Source of the DNA: Helochares maculicollis
Taxonomy: Eukaryota > Arthropoda > Insecta > Coleoptera > Hydrophilidae
Direction: 5' to 3'
Assembly: GCA_033557835.1 (NCBI GenBank)
Contig: JAWQRO010000193.1
Span: 1 to 49,686 of the forward strand
Length of the DNA stretch: 49,686 bases
In this document: one piece after another, positions 11,261-24,948 of the stretch
Layout of the letters: every line of letters starts with the position of its first letter
Position numbering within the stretch: position 1 is the first letter of the stretch
Notes under the pieces: generated by a model
The model's input: only the letters and a program-made list of their open reading frames with translations
Databases searched by the model: none
What the model was told of the DNA's origin: nothing
Made by a program: the position numbers and the translations under genes

Positions 11261-14200
11261 TTAATTGGGTTCATGGAATATATTTTTCAAGTCATGCTCA
11301 TACAGAGCTATAAGTGTCATAATACCAAATCCCAGTAGCAGTCCTCCTAAGTGTAATATACACTGAAACAGCGTACCTTCATCTCCATGTCCTGAACTCA
11401 ATTCAGGGATCATATCAACAAGTGCAATATATAAAAACATTCCTGCGGCGACAGCGAAAATCCACTGGCTTGCCGTTTCTGTAGCTCCCACCCATAAACC
11501 GAATATGTTACCAAGCAGACATAAGACACTCGATAACAAATTGTAAAAAAGCGCTTGTTTCATTGTCATTCCAGCTTTCAGAAGCATAGCAAAATCACCC
11601 AATTCATGTGGCAACTCATGACAAAGCACCGCCACAGCAGTTGAGAATCCACCAGCTATACTACTGGCAAAAGCAGCCCCTATAGCCATGCCATCTGTAA
11701 AGTTATGAAGCCCATCGCCCATTATAACCATCCAAGCCACTGATGACATGTTTTTAGGTGCCGAATGTACATGCCCATGAGCATGGGAGTGCCCATGATG
11801 TCTACTTTCATGTTCCCGTAAAATTACCGTGTATTCAAGACTGTTGGTTTCTTCCTTTTCCGCTTCATTAGTAAGCATTTTATTAACTTCAGTACAATTA
11901 ACATTGTTAGTATCACTAGGGCATTCAGTCATGTTTTGGTTAGTTTCTATCTTATGATTAAGGCGAGGCAGCTTTAAAGAAGCAACATCTGAATTGCTAC
12001 CCAAATCATCCATTGTAGTGGTAGCTGTATTATTGTGCGATTCTATACTGTCAGTTCCACCTGCAAGACGAAATACATGATCCTCATCTGAAAAATGGCA
12101 ACCAATTAAAAATCAGAAGTTTTTCTGAAACAAAATAGCTTACTTTGGCCATCTAACATAGTTATTTCATCATAGCACATCGGGAATGAACTATACTTAT
12201 GTTTGCATTGTTTCTCACTAGCATTTTGAGGTTGGTTTCCTTCTGGCATCATTATTTTCAGTCTTGAAGGCATCTGAAATGTTTTCATGTAATTTAAGCC
12301 GATCTATATGAACCAGCTTATCTGCTCGTCAAACTTGCTGCCTAAACCTAAGCAAAAATTTCTAAAGACTAAAGCAATTACAATATAATGAGGATGAATC
12401 AAATTCCACAGTGTACATGAAATGGTGAAAGAATTGTCCACATGAGAATATTCGGAACTTTGCCGCTATAAGATGGATAGGAATAATTAGCCTTCTTGTA
12501 TTTGTGTTAAAATGTTGGAATTATTGTATGACTAACAGGCAGACAAAGGCAAATGGGCTTCTTTTTAATCTACTACCCTAAACAAACAAACTAACAGTTC
12601 ATATCACACCATATAAAAACAAGAAACATGAATACAATTAACAATAATATTAGGATTTCAACTCACAACCATTTCTTGAAATTGGCCCGATATTATAGTT
12701 TGAACACATTGTGACCCACAATTATTCCAACCAAATGAGCACCAAACGACAAAAAACAAATTAATTATGGTTAAAAATTTCAATCACTTACTGATGATAA
12801 TTTTAATAAAGGGCAGTTGACACATTGTATGAAGTCATGCTCTTTTTGAGCAATATGAAACCTGCTTAGCGCAGGTGCCTTTGACGACTCGCCATCTGTT
12901 GTTAGATTTTTCATGCTTTGATGGTAGTCATCTGTTTCCTAGCAATTTTTGTCAAATTAAAAAGGTAATGCTCAAAAATACCTTCTCATTAAGTCCCTCA
13001 GAAGACCCAATGATCAAAAAAGAGGGACTGCCTTGAGTTATTTACAATCATGAAAGCATTAAATGAAAATATGAATTAAAAGGTATGATGAAAGAAGCAA
13101 TTGCAAATCAGATAAACAAAGGATCAGCGACGACCGTACAATCAATAAGTGCTCTGGCTGCCCTAATTGATCTGCAATTGCTTTTGAAAATGAACACTAC
13201 TGCAATCGTTCTTCAGCATACATACCTTATCTTTAAGTTGAATAGTCTTTCTCCATTTGGCACCAAGAGTAATAATCCTTTCCATAAAAAAGAAAAATAT
13301 TAAGCCTAACATAGCAGTAAATCCCTTCCACATATTGTCATCATGATGTGATGCATGTATATGTGCGTGCACCATTGCATGAGGATTTGTCGAGTGGTCA
13401 TGGTGGTGCTCATCTCCATGACCCATAGAGTGTGGGAGTAAATGCAAAAGAGCATCACCTGCCAAAGTACCGACTGCTAAAGCAACCAGAAATTGCAGAA
13501 GCGGTTGGTAAAACTTCTTTTGCATCACCGGTATAACGGCAAGCCCGAATACTCCACATGCACTAATTAGCACCACCGCTAATATGGAATAGAGCCATTT
13601 GGAGTTATCGACTATGATTTCTGGCTCCACAGGTACTGGTTCCATCTCTTCATGGGTGCATTTGCCCCCAATCAAACCATACAACAGAGCTGGGCAAGCC
13701 CAACTGAATGTATCATTATCAAGCTTTTGATAATTTTGTTCCATTAATTTTTCTTTTACGGAGCGGAGCAAAGAGCCGTGATCCAAACACTGGAAATTCG
13801 AAATAGTGAGAATGTTATGATTTGATTTACTGAAATAATTTTGAGCTACATGCCAAAAATGTCAAAATGCTTATTATTAAATCATTTCTTATGTTTCAAA
13901 TTACATTATATTATTGTTACTATTAATTTTTGTTTAACCCTTTTTGGACCTACATCAAAATACTTTGCAGCTTGGTGTCCAATATTTTGGATGATTTGCA
14001 ATGATATGGAAACATCTACATAACTGCTAGTAATTCGCAGAGTTACTGAAATATATGAAGAGAGTATTCTAAGTTCGATTTTAGGGATGAGGGTTATTCT
14101 AGTAACTAATATAGCTCTGATATAAAATTTGAAGGTGAAAATATCAGTAATAGAGTATCTCATCAAAATAATAGTATCGGTGATAAAATGAAAGTGTGAC

Positions 14201-14975
14201 AATGAAATCGCAACCAAATAAAAAAAAATCTACCAAAGATGCTAGACATCAAGGCCTTTTTTACTGTTGTTTTTTTTTAAGTTCAATTACTATCGAGTTG
14301 TTAATAGCTTAAATGATTTTATTTACTTACCGTAATGTTATCATCATCATGGTTGCTTATTTCTATAGGGTTATCTTGATTATGATCTTCCTCTGGATTA
14401 TGAACATGTTCTTGGTGGCCATGTTCCTGATGCTGACTGTGATCATGACTTTGACCGTTGTCTTGACTATGATTATGGTTGTGCTCATGTAACAGCGACA
14501 ACTTTTCAATAAGATCGAGTTTTTTCATTAATTTTTGAAAGCCCTCAATAGACATATGCTCGCCATCTCCAAACATCATAAATATTTTCTTTAAATAAAT
14601 ATCATTTTGAAACTTCTTACTACTATCAATATTACTAGAAACTTGAGTCTTATCTTTGCTATTTAATAAATTATTTGCGTCCCTTTTTTTGATATTATGA
14701 ACATTTAAATAATTAAACTTATTACTAATAGGTGACTTTAAAATTCTTAAATTATCGCTAGATGCTCTAGTATCAGAGGGGAGACTTTTCGCTTTAAATT
14801 TTTCCCGAGGCACAAATTCTTCTTGGAGAATCTTTAGTATCTCTGGATCTCTGTGAGGTGACCTTGAATTATGATTCAGGGCCCTTGTATGCGTCATTTC
14901 TGCATGAGAAGCACATGGCGAATGTGTTGCGCATATGAAGCAAAATATGCACACTGATATCACATGTTTAGCCAT
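11261..14975 (-). CDS. foi: ZIP-family zinc transporter, LIV-1 subfamily (foi / SLC39A6-A10 type)
   Basis: This membrane protein moves Zn2+ into the cytosol; the Drosophila relative fear of intimacy also acts in cadherin-dependent cell migration. Coding exons are 14975-14331, 13789-13226, 12273-12144 and 12087-11261, giving 721 residues with all phases consistent. The start ATG is 3 bases after a splice acceptor and begins an apparent signal peptide (MAKHVISVCIFCFICATHS). The extracellular domain ends in a His-rich stretch (HEHNHNHS, HQEHGHQEHVH). Membrane segments start at about residue 255, with a His-rich loop (HGDEHHHDHS) between TM2 and TM3. Exon 3 carries the LIV-1 family motifs PSRLKIM and QCKHKYSSFPMCYDEI. 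The ZIP zinc-site motifs HNFTDG (near residue 574) and HELPHE (near 603) are both intact. A second His-rich loop (HHGHSHAHGHVH) lies just before TM4. The subfamily is secure; foi versus another LIV-1 paralogue is inferred. Confidence 0.93.
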
Positions 14976-14978
14976 GTT

Positions 14979-17900
14979 CTGTAACAAAAAAGCCCATATA
15001 AAAAAAAGTAAATAGCAGTAATTTTCTTCTAGCGTAGTTACGTACAAGTAGTGGTATGTATTAAATGCTAGTGTTGGCTGTAAAAATGTATATAATTTGT
15101 ATTTATCTTCGTTTTTATAAGACTTTCAATTTAGTTTAAGTAATTCATTTGGATTTTTTTAATACCCATTTCTGCAAGGTGTACTTCGTATATCGACAAA
15201 CTATTGTTTATGAAATATTCTTGTATCACAAAATTACTTTTTCATACACAAAATGTTGGCGGGAAAGCACTATTGTTTAACTAACATATGGGTGATTTTA
15301 TAGAAAAAATCTCACCACTAGGCTGATTATATTACTGCATATGAACAAATGCAACAAAAATTCATACGTCAGAATCATTCACTGGCCTTTGGTTTTAGTG
15401 TTTCAAAGAAATTAATGCTCCACTGGAGTTCATTGGACAGTTTCCAATTTTGAAATAACCATGAATTTGTGTTTATATTGGATCAAAATTACGTAGGGAT
15501 ATTTAAAGCAACATTAAAAACATTATATACATTCATACATAGAAATCTCAAAACAACTTTTATAGGCTATTTTAATTGTTTGGAAAGGGCAACTGTTAGA
15601 CAAATAGGTATATCCATAAGTAATTTCTGATGATGCATCTTCTAATACATGTATTAGGACTAGACAAAGATTAAACTCAGTAGAATTTGACATAAAAAGA
15701 AGTGACGCATTCTCCTGCATGTTTTGCGTCCTCGTTTGTAAGCAATTTAATCAGATTAATATTTATTTCGAAAACAAACAGCAACAAGAATTCCTAACAT
15801 ATTAATCTTAAATTAAAACAATTAGTAATTACTAAACAGGTTTTTTTAGCTATCTAGGCAGATAAACATAGACTAGCGGTGCAATACAAAACGATGCAAG
15901 ATGACACAGCAGCAATATGAATCATACAAATTATCTACACTGTGGGAATTGAAACAAATTTCAAAATGATAAAATTTATGTGTCTTTTGTGAAGTTTAGA
16001 GATAATGTTCATAAAAATTTATGCCAAAAGTTGTTAAACTTATTTTTAAATGATTTGTTTTTCAACACCCTAAAGTAGAACTTTAGCGGAAAGTACTGAA
16101 AAGTGGTCGTGAAAATTATAAATTGAACTATTAACATTATTGAAAATATCTTAGCATTGATGCAAGAAATGTTTATGTAAGTCTTTTCATAATAGTTTCA
16201 AGTGATGATTTTTTTCTGATAATTCTGTAATGAAAATTTCACTGTTTGATCATTATGATTTAGTCACCATGTGAAAGAGAAGCTATACTTTTCCTATTAA
16301 ATGAATCTTTACCACTTGATTTTCAGATATCTGGTTTACAGGAGCCCTACAGAAACTATTCCTTATATATTTAAAATTATTTATAAAAATAAAAAATGCA
16401 AACCAGAAGTAGCTGCCATTTCTCTTCTTTACTTGGAAATAGCAACCTCTTTATCCAATATGTACACTCATTTACGCTGTCTGACTAGATAGTTACTGTT
16501 GAAATGGAATTAATGCAGTGCTGGAACTGTTTGGAAAATGTCCAACTTGTTTGAAGAGTTAAATGCTTTATATAGTGACAAAAAAAATTGGACTGCTTAC
16601 TTACATTTGCACGAATACTAGAATACAAATTACGTTCTACATGTTTTCTTCAATCACATTATTTATATTATATAACTAAATAGGTCGTGTTTGTCGTAGC
16701 ACTAATTAAGAATTAAGTAGCATTATAGACAGCAAAATAGAAACTGCTATAAAATATTGAAATATGAGCAAAACATAATTTTTGATAACATATCGGTGAT
16801 GCAACAGTTTATTCACTATTTTGCTTAAAGATGGTGTTTAAAGGCAACAAAGGTCAAACTCAATTATGTGGTAAAATATAGTAGGAAGATAGGTTTCCAA
16901 GTAATCGTTCAATAACACAACATTGTTTGTTTTTAGATTAAGAGATTAGATTATTAGATTTCCTTAGGATTCTTTAAATGTTGATATTAAACATTAATAG
17001 CATCGGATTTTTCTAATTAAATTAGCTATTGCTTAATTTTGAGGTGTGGAAACTTTCTTTTCATAAATAAAGTGCCACACAATATTTCATTTAGTTTTAT
17101 CTTGTTTTGTTTAGATTAGGAGATAAAAGCTAGCCACAAATATTCCTGGAATATTTAATCCAGTCAAAAATTTTCAGGTGAACAAAACAATACTTTGCAA
17201 CACAAATCTGTTACAACAGATAAAGGTCTTGAACCCATAGTTCTATTTAAATGGTATATATCAAAAACTGTATAAACACTAGTGGCATTAATTACGACCA
17301 CCAATTTTAACCAGTTCAAGATAACAATATTTTCACAAATTTAATCTACCTGATATTTATATATTGTTACTTTATTAACTTTACGCAAACATCTAATGAA
17401 TTATGTTATGACCTTTGGTTAGATTCCTAATTTAAGTGCCACAAAATTTTATTCAATTCTTTTTTGCACTGTTATTCAAAACAGTCACTTTGAATGATAC
17501 TCAAATTGAAATTATGTATGTTTCTATGTTCCTGTACATTGAAAACACTTGAAAATTAATATGGAACTTTAATTTGTGGCGTTCAAACATTTAGATATTA
17601 TAGTAGATGTCTTATACACAGTAGTTTGATTTTTAAACATTTAGGAAATATTTCACAAACTTCATCTTCAAAGTCAAAAGGACATTAAAAAACAGAAATA
17701 TTTGTAGTATAGTCAAATCAACATGTTGTTATTACATAATATGCAAGTGTCAACTATTTTTGCCCCCAATTTATAGGCAGCTATGTTTAATGACAACTTA
17801 CTAGTGTACAAAGTGCTGATGTTAGCTTTTATACTTATATCAGTAATAGAAAAAAAAATCTTTTGCTGCAATTAAAGTGGCACTAAAAATGTAAACATCA

Positions 17901-20169
17901 TTGAGGGTTTGAAGATAAGAGGAAATCAAAACCGAACTGTATACATTTTCTTGGTTCATAAAATTTGCTGCTCTTTCATAATAAAAATTGCATTATGTAA
18001 TTGTAAATTTAATTATTGCTACAACTGTAACACTAACCGTGTAGTAATTGTAATGTCGACAAAGGATTTAATGCTACTTTAATATTATTATACAGTAGTT
18101 AGTGATAGCGTATCTGTGATGCAATGGTTTATTCATTATTTAAAATTGGTATTTAAAATCATGACGTTTATAGTCATAGTTCTAGTTGTATGGAAATATT
18201 TTGGAGGGTGCATGTCTCCGTAATCGTATAATAACATGTGTTTATTTGTTTTGGATTCTAAGATTAATTGGGTTCTAAGATTAGATTCGGTGATGCAACT
18301 TGAAAGAATTTTTTTAACGTTAATATTAATTATTGTGAATAGGAGCCCACAAATTATATTGTATTAGCAATAATTGTTTCATTGAAATTTGTTGAAAATT
18401 TATATTTAAAAAAAAACAATGCTTATCACCATAAATGTAGATTTAGCATAGTTGAAATAAACAAGTGAAGCGTAATTAGGTTTGAAGTTCGTACTGGTTG
18501 GTTAATTATGATTTGTCAGTAAAACTGATTTCATTTATAGTGGAAGATAGCTGAAAATTTGTTTTTCGGAAATATCTACTTTGAGGAATGCTTTAGAAAA
18601 ATAGACTTATTTTAATTGTTTTATAAGAAGAAAATGCAGCTCTAGATGGCAAAAAATGAGTGCATCCAGAAAAAAGTACATTGACTTGAAAAATTCTTTA
18701 TATACTGTCCATTGTCAAGTAGTTAGAGTAACGTTAAAAATATGTTTCGGCAGTTATGCTTGAAAAATAAAGAATAATTTTGATAATATGATATTAAAAT
18801 TTTGAAACTATTACTTTAGGCCTTAATATTTTTGTTTTGTTTTGATTGTCAGAATAAATATTTGCTTTTAAATAAAATCTATGACAATCCATAGTGTGAT
18901 ACTATTTGATCCCCGAACATAATTAGCCATTGTGTATCTCAAACAACCAAGAGCGCAGTTAGTGGCACTTAAGTAGTGCGATATAATGATTCATCGATTG
19001 ATTGTGTTTATAGATACATTAAATATGTCAAAACTGTCAATGGTTAGACGATAACTAAAAACAGAAACAGCTCATGTACTAATCATAAATTTTGCTAGCC
19101 TATCAATTTAAAATTTGCATTATGTAATTGTAAAATTTATTATTGCCACAATTATTACAACTGTAATAATTGTACTCGACAAAGGCTTTAATGCTACTAT
19201 TAAACAATTAAGAAGTAGTTAATGATAACATATCTGTGATGCAATAACTAATTCATTAATATTATTTAGAGATACGTCAACATTTACTGCTCACAGTTTT
19301 GCAGTAAACCACACTAGGAAGCTACATATAACTTTATTTGTTTTAGATTAGATGCGGTAGATTTTTAAAGTTAATTATTATAGATTTATGGCAAGGGTTT
19401 ACATTTATATTATTTTCGGTAGAGTTTAGTCATGACATAATGAAATTTTTTGCTAAGAAACATAGTTTTTACCACATTTATTAAGTTGTAATAAATAAAC
19501 AGGTCAACAGTACTTACACCTGATGTGTGTACCTGCATTATTAGTTGATCTGGTTTTGTATATACTAAAAACTAAAAATGGACATATAGCATTCCTAGAG
19601 TGTTAACACTGAATGTATCAAATAATGTGAAGGATTTATTACTAGAAAAATTGAATGCACAAACAAATTAATTCATAATTATATCTATAGAATAAATTTG
19701 ATGAATGATGTTGAGTTTACCATTGGATGAAACAATAGGAATGCATTCATCTTAAACCAATAATTATTTCAACAACCCTTTATAAATTAAGCCATCAAAT
19801 TAACAGGCTGGACGAGTTTGTGTATCCTTATGCAAATTAATTTAACTTGCTCCACACCAATTATTGTTAATTGATATCATTTCAATTCAATCAGTAAATG
19901 TGTTTGACGGGGTTTCATTTGTGAAACGTGTATCTTTAGTTGAAATAAATTTTCAAATGAGGGTCAGCAAGGTTAGCTTTAAAAAGTAAACAAAATAAAG
20001 TACATACCATAAATGAACAATTTAAAACTGGCTACATGAAGACGAACTATCCTATTACAGTCTATTTTAAATTATTCAGACATTGTTAAAAATGTACATT
20101 TAGTTTAAAATTACTCATGCACAACATTATTCTAATTTTACGCCAAAATATAATAGAGAGAGTACATAC
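14979..20169 (-). other. probable 5' UTR intron of the ZIP gene
   Basis: The ZIP coding region begins right after a strong acceptor (polypyrimidine tract then TTACAG at 14979-14985, minus strand). The nearest strong minus-strand donor with a UTR-like, CpG-containing exon before it is at 20169. The intron between them would be 5.2 kb. It contains no convincing coding exon but does contain the diverged tandem repeat reported separately. The pairing of these two splice sites is inference. Confidence 0.45.
16740..19400. repeat. diverged tandem repeat, about 1.1-1.3 kb period, three copies
   Basis: Three stretches share an ordered set of sequence blocks. The anchor TAACATATCGGTGATGCAAC is at about 16786, with GATAGCGTATCTGTGATGCA at about 18106 and GATAACATATCTGTGATGCA at about 19223. 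Each is followed by TTATTCA or TAATTCA, and roughly 130-150 bp later by a TTTGTTTTnGATT block. Copies 2 and 3 also share the preceding 120 bp, including GCATTATGTAATTGTAAA and CGACAAAGG.TTTAATGCTA. Spacings are about 1320 and 1117 bp. There is no open reading frame and no terminal repeat. It looks like an old local duplication or a decayed satellite-like unit inside an intron. Confidence 0.7.
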
Positions 20170-20300
20170 CAGAGCAAAATCACACACGCCAACGCTCAGC
20201 CAAAGCGACCGTAGAAAAAGGTGGGCAAGCGCCGCCTCTGCGCCACAAATGTAGCTTCGGCGATGGATAAAATTTTATCCTCGACTGTACTTGGATCTTG
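20170..20300 (-). promoter_or_regulatory. probable 5' UTR exon and promoter of the ZIP gene
   Basis: This is one of the few CG-containing islands in the window (CGCCAACGCTCAGCC, GCAAGCGCCGCCTCTGCGCC). On the minus strand it ends at a strong donor, CTCTG|GTATGT (exon end 20170). The next minus-strand acceptor joined to a real gene is the one 3 bases before the ZIP start codon. The 5' end of the exon is uncertain. A neighbouring CG-richer patch at 20420-20510 may be part of the same promoter region. Confidence 0.45.
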
Positions 20301-20951
20301 CTGTATTTCTCTATATTTAGGCGGCCTGAATGCGTATGACTCTTTCAAAAATCATGCGTATTGAAGGAATTATGATTCTTTTAATAAATATCGCTTAAAT
20401 TTGCAATATATATGATTATATTTTCTCGCAGTCGGCGGCTTCGTCAGGCGCATGTGAAGTACGAACGCCATTGTCGCAGCGGGCCAGGCGTCATCCCTCC
20501 CCTTTAGATTTCTAACCAAAAAAATGTAATCAAGATATTTAGTTCGTTTTTCGTTAATAATTATCAATTAAAGAATAAATAGGTAGATGCTATTTTAGCC
20601 ATTATACATAAGAGGGGCGTCCACTTTATCAAAGCCATTAATGCGTTAATTGCAACAGTTCCTACAAATAAAATCGTTAGATTTTGCATTTGTCTGACGC
20701 ACATATGCAACCTTAAAATGATACAATTTATTTAAATAGCTTCAAACGCAAAATAATAATTCCTTTCTACGATTTCAACAAATAACTTTCAAGGAAGTGA
20801 CATTTGCCGCGCAGACTTTAGACAGATTCCTTACCAATTGTCGATAAAACAGTCCACTAACTTAACACTCATACCCAAAAGTTGTGGTTAGAAAACCTTG
20901 TGTGTGTTTGTTTGCGTTTGTGTTGATTTGAATATTTTTCAATTGGAGAAA
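20301..20951 (+). promoter_or_regulatory. probable divergent promoter and 5' UTR exon of the MIF4G gene
   Basis: On the plus strand a noncoding segment ends at GAGAAA|GTAAGA (exon end 20951). The MIF4G gene starts exactly at an acceptor (CAG then ATG at 23214), so it needs an upstream noncoding exon, and this is the best donor found. Together with the ZIP 5' exon on the other strand, it suggests a divergent promoter between about 20.3 and 20.9 kb. Start sites are not resolved. Confidence 0.35.
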
Positions 20952-23213
20952 GTAAGAATTAAGTTTTAAATTAAAAGTTATCGTTTGCTAATTCTCACTT
21001 GCAATTTTAAACACACCAACCAGTTAATTTTTTACTACAGGTTGTTTTTGCGACAAATCTGTAAACAATGACCCTTAAAGTCATTACCGTTTCTACCTAA
21101 TTTATGGATTTAAATACTGCTTAAATATTCCTCCAGACGATACTATCATCTTATGCACACATCTGTAGCATATTCTGCATCATATTTTTACAACAATGCT
21201 AATGTCTTCTCACTAACAAATCTTTGTTTCTTTATATAGTAATGCTACCTAGTGCCTCTGGTAATCCATTTGCAATAATGCTATTTTATAAAACCATTGA
21301 GTCTTGAGTACAGACTACAATATTGTCTAATATGAAACCAAATACTTATGTTATGTGCTCTTTAACACTTACTTCCAGTATGGCTTAAAAGAAAACATTT
21401 ATTTATTTCAATTGTTTTGTTTAAAGTATCCGCATATCCACATTGCATTAAATCCACTAAAAACAACAGTGCCTCAACCATATACAATATATAGTGTAAA
21501 GTGTGCGACTAAATCAAAGAAAAAAAGATTAAGTTAGAGTGAATTTTTGGGGTTCATACTTGCATTCTTAAGCTAGAATTTAATACTTGGGCCTTGACTT
21601 ATCTTACTAGAGCCTGGAGATATTTTTGATTATATTAATTTCACATAAGTATCCAAGATATCATCATCAACAAGATACACCTGGTTATCGACCTTATTAC
21701 ACTTTCCTCCAAGTCAACAATACTTAGGAATTAATAACATTATCCAGGATAGAAAAATATTGCACACTCATTTGTTATTATTTATATTGCTCTTATTTGT
21801 TTATTGAAATTTTCATTACTACTTTTGTAGAATACTTGGTACAGTCGAAAAATTTTGGAAAGTCTGGAAAAGTCACGGACTATTTAGATAAGGTCAGGAA
21901 ATTTGTCTTACTTAGCATGCTATTTTTAAAAAATGTGAAATTCTTCTTCATTATTCAACTGCTTAATACTAGCTTTTTGTATTTCCGTTGAGCTTACTAA
22001 GTTGCTTTAAAAACGTATACACTTAAAATTGTCTAATAAATGATAGTTGACGTTCAGAATTTTAAGTATTTGTTATTATATATACCTTAAAATTGTTGCA
22101 AATGAATCATTATTAGTTTATTGAGCTGTTCAATATGTTAATAGGGTATACGTTTCTAGAATATCAGGTATAGCTTGAAGTTTTAGAAAGTGGTTTTCAA
22201 GACTGTTATTATGGGTCAACTTATAAATAAAAAGTAACAGTTGTTTAAAACATTCTAAATAAAGTCCCTCAGATAGAGATTCATTTAGCATTATTCAATT
22301 TATCCAAAATTGCTGGTTGCAAAAAGTCTGGCCACTGCTGTTTTGTTCTACTTTCACTACAAAAGTTTGATTAAAACATCTGCTAATAAGCAATATAACC
22401 TCCCCTTATGTCTCAATATCTAGTTGTTGCTTATACAGGAAAATGTGTTCAAACCTAAGAACTACATTCTGCCATTCAATGATGGCGTTAGGTTTAATCA
22501 AACCTTGCATAAGCAAGTTTTGTTGAAATGCTTAGTTTTACACTTTGCGACAAAAACAAAATTCCATTAGAATCAGACATTTTTAATCACTGTTTCAAGC
22601 ATATTAATATTTCCGGCGATATCTAATAAACTTCATATAACACCATTGTCCCATATTAAAAATCTCACTTAGGAATGTGCCTAATATGAGAATGGATTAG
22701 AGAATTTGTTTGTGATAAGACCCCAGACATTGATGTTAACATAAGGTTCATATTTACTATAAAAATTGTTCATATCTATTAGGGCAAGAAATATCATCAA
22801 TAAAGCATACTTTAAAGAATGCAAGTTGAAATGTGAATTCAGCCACTTATTCTTACATAACCCACAGATTTTTTTTTTCTTATTTTTGATGATGAGTTAA
22901 TACCGATTTACTTGTAACCCACAGCATACCTGTGTTTGTAAAACATCAATATTACTCAATAATTTTATGCCTGTAATTGTTCAAATATGGTGAATTCTAC
23001 ACTCTAACATACGCTTTGTCCTAAATATGAACTAGGATGCGCCTGACGCAAAATCATGACGTTTTTTGTATCTGTCTATGAAATATTGATGGAAAATATG
23101 ACTTACGACATATGTAAACATATTTAGTTTTAAAATAAAAATGTAGTTATTTAACCCATTATTTGGAATTGTAAGATTATATTCATTTTTATGGTCATAT
23201 TTTAATTTTACAG
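20952..23213 (+). other. stretch without a gene, probably MIF4G 5' intron
   Basis: AT-rich sequence with no recognisable exon. The plus frames at 21355-21537 and 21797-21991 have no motif and lack splice support. The stretch ends in a good acceptor (TTTTAATTTTACAG) immediately before the MIF4G start codon. Confidence 0.5.
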
Positions 23214-24948
23214 ATGACTGGTGTTGGACGAGGTCGTGGTTGGCTTAACATTAAAAATGGGTCCAAGCCAGGAGGAAAAGTCTCAACCGATATATCACCA
23301 CCTGAAGGGCTCGCAGAAGCCAATAAATACAAAGATTTAATAGCTTTGATTAAACAAATCAACTTAAATGATGACGGGATTCAGATGAACAGGAAGTTAA
23401 CTGGAATATTTAAAAAGTTCACTGAAGATTTTCAAAACGATGAAGAAATTGGGTACGATTTTTCTTCCTAACTACAATAGCAAAATTATTATTTTCCATT
23501 ATTTCTTATTTATTTTGGTTAGATAAAACTTTTAATTAATTTTTAGAGAATGTACACAATACATTTTTCAATTAGGATTGCGGGAAGAAACAATTGCAGT
23601 CAATTATGCTCTGATGATGAGCTTAAAACCGTTTATTACTACCGCAGTTTATGAGAAAAAGCTACGAGATTTTTTGATTGATGAACTGCAAAGTTATTTT
23701 AACAGTAAGTTTAATTTGCTTGTGCAGTTGATGCAGTCTTTTTTCAAAAATATCTTTTTTAGATATAAAAGTGCAGCGAAAAAGCAATCCAAAAGGATTT
23801 CGAAACTTTGTAAGAATGATCTGTCGGTATTTTAGCCGGGCAAAACTTATAGACGGAACGCCTTTGAAAATATTCGCTGTCCCAGTCCTAAATTGTTTAG
23901 ATATATTATTGGATTCTGCTAAACCAGAAGATTTAGAAACATTCACTACACAAGTAAGTTTTAAATTGTAATTATGAGACTAGCATGCATACACAATTTC
24001 ATTTGCTACCAAAGATGTCGATTTACTTTCCTAAGATTGTTTCCATATTATAATATGATACAACATTCTCTCTTTTATCAAACGCCTTTTTTAGCTAAAT
24101 ATCACTTTCATCTACTTAAATGACATCTGCAAGCCAGAGTTAGACATAATTTTGAACAAAGTGCGATCTTTATTGATCAAAAATGAAGTAGCGACCAATG
24201 CAGCAAGATCCTGGTTGCTATTATCATTAGAAATTTCTCATGTCCCTTATTGCACAATTCCCCTGGAACTATACCACTTATATGGTGAACAACTCGGAGA
24301 AAAAGCTTTGATAGAATTTCAGGTAATCTATTTTTTAATAATCCTAATTTCCGTTAACAATTTGTTAACATCTAAAAACTTTATATCTTAAAAAAATGTC
24401 CATTTACTCTCCTGAGTTAATTTAACTTGCCAGTGGGACCTAAACAAATCAATCTCAATCCTTAGGTTTCGAATACAACCAACGATTTGAATTCACATAT
24501 GGTTCCACAAACAGATGCATACCAACCGGATATGAGCACATTAGTTCCTTGCATAGAGACCAATCTTGTTTTGAAAGATAATAATGCTGATGGTTTAAAA
24601 AGCAATTCTTATGCATCACATTACCAGCCCAACACAGGCGAACAAAACGTTCACTCTGGTGACATGAACATGCACAATCAAAGCAGTAAAGCAGAAATGG
24701 CTTCTTGGGAAGCCCAAAAAATGCAACCACCTAACAGGGATAAACCTGGAAGACCAATTCTAGGTGTTGGGGCAAGATTAAACAAAGATGGATGGAAAGG
24801 TGATGAACCCACAAAAAAATATACACCTAATTGGGACAACAATAAGCCTGCAAAGCAAGGGTTCCAAGACAAGAGTACATTTGGTAATGTCTCAAAACGA
24901 AATAAAGGTTGGCAACATGATGATAGATTTGACACCGATTATAATTAA
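23214..24948 (+). CDS. MIF4G-domain protein of the MIF4GD/CTIF kind
   Basis: The coding exons are 23214-23452, 23547-23704, 23763-23953, 24095-24322 and 24466-24948, giving 432 residues with consistent phases. The N terminus is an RG-rich start, MTGVGRGRGWLNI. The middle (about residues 35-270) is helical and matches the pattern of a single MIF4G domain as in MIF4GD/SLIP1 and CTIF: a helix with FVRMICRYF, then IFAVPVLNCLDILLDSAKPE, then ITFIYLNDICKPELDIIL, and a terminal WLLLSLEI helix. The C-terminal 160 residues (own exon) are polar and low in complexity, with many Gly, Asn and Lys residues. Relatives bind translation initiation or cap-associated factors in the cytoplasm, so a role in mRNA translation or turnover is inferred. 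I am confident of the domain and less so of the exact orthologue; PAIP1 was considered and fits worse. Confidence 0.75.

Noticed and set aside
13906..14217. Minus-strand 103-codon frame between ZIP coding exons
   Set aside because: Exons on either side join in phase without it, it has repetitive Ile/Thr-rich content and no family match; treated as intron.
15523..15720. Minus-strand 65-codon frame upstream of the ZIP start
   Set aside because: No motif and no splice sites fitting the ZIP gene.
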